A DNA stretch of 21,496 bases, taken from NCBI GenBank assembly GCA_037178675.1, contig JAYMGJ010000657.1:1-21496 (forward strand), given 5' to 3'. This DNA comes from Scleroderma bovista (lineage: Eukaryota; Basidiomycota; Agaricomycetes; Boletales; Sclerodermataceae). A model generated the notes under the pieces. The model was not told the DNA's origin. It did not search any database and saw nothing but the letters and a program-made list of their open reading frames with translations. The position numbers and the translations under genes are program-made. Positions 15,836 to 21,496 of the stretch are shown here, piece after piece. How positions within the stretch are numbered: position 1 is the stretch's first letter; each line of letters opens with the position of its first letter.

Positions 15836-18800
15836 TTACATGGACGCGAGTGGTCCGGGTTTGTCTGGGTAATGGATATGGTAATCTTCTAGTAGTTCCG
15901 TAGCGTTGCCTAGTTCAGTGGCGAGGAGCCAAGATGTTTCTTCGTCAGTTCCTTCATAACTGGACCAACGTACCAAGTACAAGAGTTTGCATGTTTTGCG
16001 GCAGCGGTCAACCTTAGAGTTGAGAATCTCGGAGATCTCGAACTCCGGTTCGCCATCCACCTCGACTGGTGGTGGTGGAGGTTGTATCCGGTCTGGGATG
16101 GTGTTGGGTATGGCCGGTTCTAGTTGGGAGACATGGAAAACTGGGTGAACTGCGCGCATGGAGTCTGGAAGGCGGAGTGTAAAGGAGAGAGAGCCCACTT
16201 GAGCTATGATGGTATAGGGCCCAAGGTTCTTCTTCGATAATTTTTTAGATGGTCGCGTAGACCGGAAGTATTTGGCTTTGACATAGACTTGGTCTCCAAC
16301 TTTGAATTCCGGTGCCGGAGATCGTTTAGCATCTGCCGGACCTTGGTAACGTAGTTGGGCATTAGCCATTTCTTCTCTAAGGTATTGGTGCAGCGACTCA
16401 AGGTCGACTGCGTAGTCACGAGCCCGGGCGGAAGTCATGTCGTGTTCCGGGTAAACAGAGATGTTAGGGTGGTAGCCCTTGTTAGCAAAGAACGGAGAGA
16501 CTCTGGTGGTAGCACTTGGTGCGTTGTTGTAAGCGAACTCCGCCAATGGGAGTAGGTCCGCCCAGTTGTCCTGCTGGTAGTTGCAGTAGATCTGGAGGTA
16601 CTGTTCAAGTGTCTGGTTAGAGTGCTCAGTCTGGCCATCGCCCTCCGGGTGGTAACCGGAGGTGAAGTGGAGGCGCATGTCGAGAGCCTTTCCAAGTGAC
16701 CGGAAGAAGTGCGAGACGAACTTGGTACTGCGATCTGAGGTGACATGGGCGGGAACACCGTGCTTGGAGAACACGTGGAGTAAGAAGAGCTTTGCGAGCT
16801 CTGGGCTAGTGATGGTGTCGTGAGTAGGAATGAATATGGCCTGTTTAGAGAGCCTGTCTACTATGACTAGGATGGCTGTAAAGCCGGTGGATGAAGGGAG
16901 TTGCTCTATGAAGTCCATCAAGATGGAATTCCAGGGCTTCTCCGGTACAGGGAGCTGTTTCAGCAGCCCGTAGGGTTTATGGCGCAGTGTCTTAGCTCGT
17001 GCGCAAGAGGTACATGACCGGACGTAGTCCTTGACGAAGGTCTGCAGACCGGGCCAAGTATACTCACGCCGAATTAGCTCTAGAGTCCGGTTTTGCCCAA
17101 AGTGACCAACGAGCGGGTGATCGTGTCGATACCGGAGTACCCGGAGACGGAGATCATCCAAGTCCGGTACGTATATGCGACCGTCTAGTCGAAGGAATCC
17201 AGCCTCGTCTGTGGACCAGCGAGAGTCTGGTGGATCTGCGAGGTGGACATGGGCAATGGGATCAGAGAGTAGTGTGGAGAGGATGTCGCTATGGAGTGTT
17301 TCCACGTCCATGATTGCGACTGCACGGAGGACCGGAAACTCTAGATAAGTAGCACGAAGAGAGTTAGAGAGTTGTTCTTGAGTGAACACCGGCCTAAGGT
17401 TTTGGGGGTTGACCTGGGCGTAGCTACTATCTCCCTCTTTGGGGTAGACGTCCCATCGTCTAGTGAGAGTGTCGGGCTTGGCACCGAGCTTACCAGGGTG
17501 GAAGCGAATGACAAGATTAAATTGTGATAAAAACTCAGACCACCGGGCTTGCCGGTGGGAAAGTACCTTTGAGGTGGAGAAATACTCAAGGTTTTTGTGG
17601 TCTGTGACGACGTCTATAGGGGAGGCGGAGCCTTCGAGGTAATGGCGCCAGTTCCGGAAAGCTTCAAAAATAGCAAGTAGTTCCTTATCATGGGTGTCGT
17701 AGTTTAACTCCAGAGCAGTTAAAGTCCAGGAGTAGTATGCGACCGGACGAATCTCTCCGTCGGCACAAGTGATAGACAAGATGCCAGCGACAGCATAGTC
17801 AGAGGCGTCAGTTTCCACAATAATAGGGGTGTCCGGAATGAAGTGGGTAAGGATGGGCGCGGTAGTGAAGGCGTGCTTGAGAGCATTGAAAGAGCGTCGA
17901 CATTCCTCAGAGAAGTTCCAAGGAGCATCCTTCCGGGTGAGCCAGGTGAGAGGGACCACGATGTCCGAGTAGTTGAATATAAACCGGCGGTAGAAATTGG
18001 CGAAGCCTAGGAAGGACTGGATGTCCTTTACCTTTCGAGGTTCAGGCCAGTCGGAGATGGTCTGGATTTTGTCTGGAGACATAGTTAGACCGTCAGGAGA
18101 TAGGCGGTAGCCAAGATACTCTACCGAGTCCGAGTGGAACTCGCATTTCTCCGGTTTGGCGAAGAGGCCATGCAACCGGAGACGGCGGAGTACTTCCTGG
18201 ACGTGCTGCTGGTGGGACTCCATATCCTCGGAGTAGATGAGGATGTCGTCGAGGTACACGATGACGCAGACATCCAGCATGTCAGTGAAGATGGTGTTGA
18301 CAAAGCGCTGGAAGGCTGCAGGGGCGTTAGTGAGGCCAAAGGGCATTACTAACCACTCGTAGGACCCATAGCGCGTACGGAAGGCGGTCTTCCACTCGTC
18401 GCCCGGAGCAATCCGGACTAGATGGTACGCGTGCCGGAGATCGATCTTTGAATAGATTTTAGCATGGCTAGGTGAGTCCAAAAGATCAGAGATTAGGGGG
18501 AGTGGATAGCGATCCTTTTTAGTGATTTTGTTTAGGCCTCGGAAGTCAACGCAGAGGCAGAGTGAGCCGTCCTTCTTTTTTATGAAGAGGACCGGAGCAG
18601 CATGGGAGGAAGCGGTAGGATGGATGAAACCTGTATTAAGATTCTCGTCGATGAAGGTCCAGAGAGCGGAGAGCTCAACCGGAGACAGTGAGTAGAGGGT
18701 TCCCAGAGGTGGGGAAGTACCTTCTTCAAGGTCGATCTTCAAGTCGTAGTCGCGATGCGGGGGAAGTTCAGAGGCCTTTGCCTTGCTGAACACATCCGCA

Positions 18801-19441
18801 TAATCGTGATACTCCGGAGGGACGATGTCCATGTCCGGTGGAGTAGAGGCAGAGGAAGAACGAGCCTTTGCTGTGTCAGAAGGACGCAGCTGAAGTTGGT
18901 ATTTGGTGGATCCTTCTAATTTGCACGCACGCACGAATGCGGCTGCGTTAATCAGAGAGATGTGAGGAGGGGTGCAAACCGGAGTGTCGACAGATGGTGC
19001 GAGGCCAGGGTCAGATTGGCTGGAGGGGCTGGAGACAGGGTTACCGGACTGAACCGGAGAGGGAGTCGACGGGGGCGCTAGCAAACTTGGTGCAAGGGTC
19101 CGGAAAGTTAAATTGCTCAGTACCCAGTCAATCAACGGATTGTAGCGGGTGAGCCAGTTATGTCCAAGGACAATCGAGCATTCAGAATCTAACGGAGCGA
19201 GGTAAAAAGTCATAGGGGTGACATCACCGGATGCGGGGAATTTCACTGATAAATCGACGGCTTGAGTGATTACAAAGTTTGATGTACCGTCAAAGAGCCG
19301 GAGTGTAATCGGAGGAACGGAGTAGGTGGTAATATTGTTTTTGTGCGCGAATTGTATATCTACAAAGCAATGCGTGGACCCGGAGTCCACAAGAGCGCGG
19401 GTTTTAGGTAAGTCAAATGGTAAGAGGATAACATGTGGCAT
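15836..19441 (-). CDS. pol: Element B pol: protease-RT-RNase H-integrase-chromodomain
   Basis: Open for 1201 codons from an internal ATG, and the frame is open further upstream to the slippery site at 19558, so the natural product is probably a Gag-Pol fusion. Domains: retropepsin with ALVDSGSTH (Asp at about residue 19) and IVLGHNWL; RT with [32 protein letters not shown] and YLDD at about 396-399; RNase H with VETDASDYAVAGIL, DKELLAIFEAF and TDHKNLEYF; integrase zinc region; integrase core with LMDFIEQLP, TSDRS and GQTEHSNQ (D, D, E kept); GPY/F module (KKNLGPYTIIAQVG); chromodomain (FEISEILNSKVD, LVRWSSYEGTDEETSW). Chromodomains direct integration to marked chromatin in related elements. 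Several normally Arg or Gly positions are changed (LWTFIDEN, FIHPTAS, GSLCLCVD, FHPGKLG), most fitting C-to-T or G-to-A changes, so activity is doubtful despite the open frame. Confidence 0.93.
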   Translation of the reverse strand: MPHVILLPFDLPKTRALVDSGSTHCFVDIQFAHKNNITTYSVPPITLRLFDGTSNFVITQAVDLSVKFPASGDVTPMTFYLAPLDSECSIVLGHNWLTRYNPLIDWVLSNLTFRTLAPSLLAPPSTPSPVQSGNPVSSPSSQSDPGLAPSVDTPVCTPPHISLINAAAFVRACKLEGSTKYQLQLRPSDTAKARSSSASTPPDMDIVPPEYHDYADVFSKAKASELPPHRDYDLKIDLEEGTSPPLGTLYSLSPVELSALWTFIDENLNTGFIHPTASSHAAPVLFIKKKDGSLCLCVDFRGLNKITKKDRYPLPLISDLLDSPSHAKIYSKIDLRHAYHLVRIAPGDEWKTAFRTRYGSYEWLVMPFGLTNAPAAFQRFVNTIFTDMLDVCVIVYLDDILIYSEDMESHQQHVQEVLRRLRLHGLFAKPEKCEFHSDSVEYLGYRLSPDGLTMSPDKIQTISDWPEPRKVKDIQSFLGFANFYRRFIFNYSDIVVPLTWLTRKDAPWNFSEECRRSFNALKHAFTTAPILTHFIPDTPIIVETDASDYAVAGILSITCADGEIRPVAYYSWTLTALELNYDTHDKELLAIFEAFRNWRHYLEGSASPIDVVTDHKNLEYFSTSKVLSHRQARWSEFLSQFNLVIRFHPGKLGAKPDTLTRRWDVYPKEGDSSYAQVNPQNLRPVFTQEQLSNSLRATYLEFPVLRAVAIMDVETLHSDILSTLLSDPIAHVHLADPPDSRWSTDEAGFLRLDGRIYVPDLDDLRLRVLRYRHDHPLVGHFGQNRTLELIRREYTWPGLQTFVKDYVRSCTSCARAKTLRHKPYGLLKQLPVPEKPWNSILMDFIEQLPSSTGFTAILVIVDRLSKQAIFIPTHDTITSPELAKLFLLHVFSKHGVPAHVTSDRSTKFVSHFFRSLGKALDMRLHFTSGYHPEGDGQTEHSNQTLEQYLQIYCNYQQDNWADLLPLAEFAYNNAPSATTRVSPFFANKGYHPNISVYPEHDMTSARARDYAVDLESLHQYLREEMANAQLRYQGPADAKRSPAPEFKVGDQVYVKAKYFRSTRPSKKLSKKNLGPYTIIAQVGSLSFTLRLPDSMRAVHPVFHVSQLEPAIPNTIPDRIQPPPPPVEVDGEPEFEISEILNSKVDRCRKTCKLLYLVRWSSYEGTDEETSWLLATELGNATELLEDYHIHYPDKPGPLASM

Positions 19442-19558
19442 AAGGGAATTAGGGTCATAAAGAGCGGACGTGTTGAGGCGGGCCTCCTTGGGTGCACTTC
19501 TGGAGTCAACGCAGCTCGCCGGTTGTGCGGAGGGCCGGGAGCTGCTTACTCTTTTTTT
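19442..19558 (-). other. Upstream extension of element B pol frame to the frameshift site
   Basis: The pol frame has no stop between the A7 run at 19558 and the ATG at 19441, about 39 codons of low-complexity linker ending LYDPNSLMPH. This supports translation as a Gag-Pol fusion rather than from the internal ATG. Confidence 0.65.
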
Positions 19559-20820
19559 GACTCGGAGTTGGCACCCGAGTTTGAGTCTGTCTTACCGGAC
19601 TCGGCAGCGTCAGTAGCCACAGCGCGAGCTTTGGCCTTTTTGGTTTTCTTGGGACAGTTGTCCGCAAAGTGACCGGTACCTCCGCAGAACATGCAGAGGT
19701 TATTGTCTAGTCGCCGCTTTCGCTCATCGGCGGTGAGCTTTCCATCCTTACCAAGCTTGTTGATGAGGTCCAGTCTGGTGGAACCGGAAGAGGATGGATT
19801 GCTGGTCGTTTTGGACGACCCAGCAGTGGCGGAGCTAGAGGCGTTGCCGGACTTGGATTTCTCCTTGCCGAACTTGGGTGAGTTGCCTCCGGAGTCAGAG
19901 GTCTTAGCTGGGGATGAGGTGGACTGACTCTTTGTGGTACGAGCAATCTTGTCTTTGCGCTCCCAGTAGCGTGCGTCGATCTCCTGGCATAGTGCCTGGA
20001 GTCCATGGAGAGTCAGGGGCTTGCCGACTCGAGCAATCTTGTCTTTCAGACGATCCGGAAGTCCGGAGTAGAACAGGCGGCGAAGCGCGCCATCTCCGTA
20101 GTCCTGGACCTGGGAGGCGAGTCGGTTGAAGTCCACAATATACCGCGTAACACGGTGTGCGTCCTTCATCCGGAGGTGTTCAAGCTGGTGCTCGGCATCG
20201 GCGATGGGGTCGTGAGGTCCGAACGTACTCTGTAGTTCGGCGACAAAATGGACCCAGCTATCCATCCAGCGCGGACGGTCAGCCGGATCGCCGGAGTTCA
20301 GGAGATCCGGTTCGAACCATTCTAAGGTCATCCCTTTTAGATATGACTGGGCGAAAGTTACCTTTGCCCTGTCAAGGCGGAATGCCTTGGCTCGATCCTG
20401 GAAGCAGAGTTCGCACTGGACCAAGAAGGTCCTGAGCTTTTTGGGGTCCATACCGTCGAAGGTGTCCGGTTCACGGACTTTGGCACGGGAGGAGGAGGAC
20501 TCATTGGTCCGGCGGGAAGAGCGGGAGAGGCGATTGACGGCGATGGCTAGATTGTGGAAAACAGCTAGACCAGGGTCTAGCTCTTCCGGGGCGTCGACAA
20601 ACTCGTCGTTGTCGTTGTCGTCATTGTCGCCATCTTCGGGGTCGTCCGGATCATCTCCGGGACCATCCTCAGGGCCGAACCATTGGAATCGACCGGGTTC
20701 GCGACGCTCCGGAGTGGAGTCGCGATGGTAGGGGGAGCCGTCACCGGGAACGGATCCACGGTGACCAGGGTCTGCAGAACCATGAAGGCTCTGAGACGCA
20801 GCGTCGCGACGCGGAGTCAT
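19546..20820 (-). CDS. gag: Element B Gag (capsid-nucleocapsid)
   Basis: ATG at 20820-20818 (MTPRRDAASQ) to TAA at 19548-19546, 424 residues. An open GTG lies two codons upstream, but ATG is the eukaryotic start. Residues 1-110 are charged and disordered, with a strongly acidic run (DPEDGDNDDNDND). From about 112 the capsid pattern is clear: VREPDTFDGMDPKKLRTFLV, AQSYLKGMTLEWFEPDLL, FGPHDPIADAEHQLEHLRM and YIVDFNRLASQV. A Ser/Thr/Asn-rich linker leads to one CCHC zinc knuckle, CMFCGGTGHFADNC (C-x2-C-x4-H-x4-C), followed by a Lys/Ala-rich end. The protein packages element RNA in cytoplasmic particles. The last codons overlap the frameshift site into pol. Confidence 0.92.
   Translation of the reverse strand: MTPRRDAASQSLHGSADPGHRGSVPGDGSPYHRDSTPERREPGRFQWFGPEDGPGDDPDDPEDGDNDDNDNDEFVDAPEELDPGLAVFHNLAIAVNRLSRSSRRTNESSSSRAKVREPDTFDGMDPKKLRTFLVQCELCFQDRAKAFRLDRAKVTFAQSYLKGMTLEWFEPDLLNSGDPADRPRWMDSWVHFVAELQSTFGPHDPIADAEHQLEHLRMKDAHRVTRYIVDFNRLASQVQDYGDGALRRLFYSGLPDRLKDKIARVGKPLTLHGLQALCQEIDARYWERKDKIARTTKSQSTSSPAKTSDSGGNSPKFGKEKSKSGNASSSATAGSSKTTSNPSSSGSTRLDLINKLGKDGKLTADERKRRLDNNLCMFCGGTGHFADNCPKKTKKAKARAVATDAAESGKTDSNSGANSESKKE
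19552..19558 (-). promoter_or_regulatory. Candidate -1 programmed frameshift slippery site, A AAA AAA
   Basis: In gag frame the sequence is TCA AAA AAA GAG TAA. The seven As align as X XXY YYZ relative to gag codons, and the gag stop follows one codon later. A -1 slip enters the pol frame exactly. No downstream pseudoknot was modelled. Confidence 0.65.
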
Positions 20821-21064
20821 CGACACTACTGGGCTTCGAGCTGTGAAACTCCTAAATTGGCTTACAGAAGCCGGAGGTTGCCTGCGGTTAGACAGGGCTT
20901 GTTAGGCGGCGGATAGGTGGAGGTCGTCTACTGCACCTGCTTCCTCAGCAAGTGCTGCAGCGGTACGAGCGCAAGAGCGCGTGGTCATAGTCATAAGGAA
21001 ACTGGACAGGATATGCGTACGAGGTTTGGGACAGTGAACCCACACAAGTGCGAGTCTGAAATAC
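20821..21064 (-). other. Leader between 5' LTR and gag of element B
   Basis: About 244 bp without a long open frame. The base directly after the LTR end does not start a TGG-type primer binding site, unlike element C, so the priming mode is not recognised. Self-priming or an internal tRNA site are options. Confidence 0.5.
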
Positions 21065-21496
21065 TGTCAAGTCCGGGTCTACTCCGGTAGGGGGTCCGGT
21101 CAAGTCCGGACGAGCGCGGACGAAGGAAGAGGGCAGAGGGCTGGACGAGGGATTAGTCCGGCCGGAGTTGGTGACCACTTGGATTCAACGACAAGGACGA
21201 CGTGCGTTGATCCCTTGCGTAGGTTCCGGTCAAGGTGATAGAGACGGAGACAGAGACAGAGACAGACAGAGACTGGAGTAGTGACTAAGTTGATTTCAGA
21301 CTGAGGTATACAGGACGGAGTATAGGGTACTTATACTACGGAGAACTAGGGTCGAGTATTTACGGTGACAAGTAAACAGCCCAAAGGGCGGACAAGGGAT
21401 AACCGGTGTTGGGACTAGATCAGGTCCAATGAAAATAAGTAAGGTTCGGAGAAAATACTACAAGGTAGAAGATATAAACAGAGCACGGAGAACTCA
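21065..21496 (-). repeat. 5' LTR of element B (partial, cut by right edge)
   Basis: It matches 13768 to about 14190 along its length, including the CTTGACA terminus at 21065, with about 36 substitutions and a 12-bp indel in the GACAGA repeat by hand comparison. A TATA box TATAAGT lies at 21335-21329. The rest of the LTR and the target duplication lie beyond the window. Confidence 0.88.

Larger units (their letters stand above)
13768..21496 (-). mobile_element. Element B: near-complete chromovirus with antisense accessory gene
   Basis: Read on the minus strand: 5' LTR (from beyond 21496 to 21065), leader, gag (20820-19546), -1 frameshift site, pol with protease to chromodomain (to 15836), the antisense accessory gene (14544-15659 on plus), polypurine tract and 3' LTR (14376-13768). 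All three proteins are open. It interrupts a Copia integrase frame at 13767/13768. The LTRs differ at roughly 8-9 percent of comparable positions by eye, so the insertion is not recent, or the LTRs do not share a simple history. Confidence 0.92.

Noticed and set aside
19439..19441. Internal ATG as the genuine start of element B pol
   Set aside because: The pol frame is open upstream to an in-phase A7 slippery site next to the gag stop, so fusion by -1 frameshift is the better explanation, though internal initiation is not excluded.
19546..20900. Several plus-strand open frames opposite element B gag
   Set aside because: They follow from the biased composition of gag (Ser/Asp/Gly-rich), carry no motif, and gag itself is clear on the other strand.

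Overview
The window reads as a transposon-dense stretch of a filamentous basidiomycete genome, probably an Agaricomycete. The signs are a Plavaka-type (CACTA-like) DNA transposase, a DUF6532 gene with eight exons and introns of about 50 nt, chromodomain Ty3/Gypsy elements, and 48-64 nt GT-AG introns generally. No ordinary cellular housekeeping gene, tRNA, rRNA or CRISPR array was found. Nearly every base can be assigned to a mobile element, and several elements are nested in one another.

Layout, left to right. (1) 1-3223, minus strand: a Ty3/Gypsy-like retroelement ('element C') cut by the left edge. It has a short 115-bp LTR, a tRNA-type primer binding site, gag, a retropepsin with DDG and a reverse transcriptase with FVDDGG. 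It sits inside the 3' end of the next gene. (2) 3224-5327, minus strand: a Plavaka transposase pseudogene with two introns and two nonsense codons. (3) 5663-7532, plus strand: a DUF6532 gene divergent from the transposase, apparently put out of frame by one base in an A12 run. (4) About 7650-12712: chromovirus 'element A', truncated at its 5' end, with pol on plus (two nonsense codons) and a 3' LTR. Between pol and the LTR, on the opposite strand, lies an intact two-exon accessory gene. (5) 12713-12902: an AT-rich insertion of unknown origin. (6) 12903-13767, minus strand: a Ty1/Copia integrase fragment. (7) 13768-21496, minus strand: chromovirus 'element B', which interrupts the Copia element. 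It has gag, pol joined by a likely -1 frameshift site, both LTRs (the 5' one cut by the window edge), and again an accessory gene antisense to pol in the same slot.

The most interesting result is the antisense accessory gene shared by elements A and B. Each has its own TATA-type promoter just inside the polypurine tract, one intron at the same place, and encodes an N-terminal TDWTRA motif, a long charged coiled coil, a six-cysteine cluster with Zn2Cys6-like spacing, an SPRGGEKRK motif, a second helical segment and a hydrophilic tail. It is intact in element A even though pol there is dead. In parallel, each element is peppered with its own short word containing a CGG triplet: CCGAC/GTCGG in A and TCCGG/CCGGA in B. 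Zn2Cys6 proteins typically read CGG triplets. I therefore propose, as a hypothesis only, that the accessory protein is an element-specific DNA-binding factor that recognises words accumulated across its own family, in the manner of the VANC anti-silencing proteins of plant VANDAL transposons.

All calls were made by reading the sequence and from remembered family signatures. No database search, alignment program or structure prediction was run.
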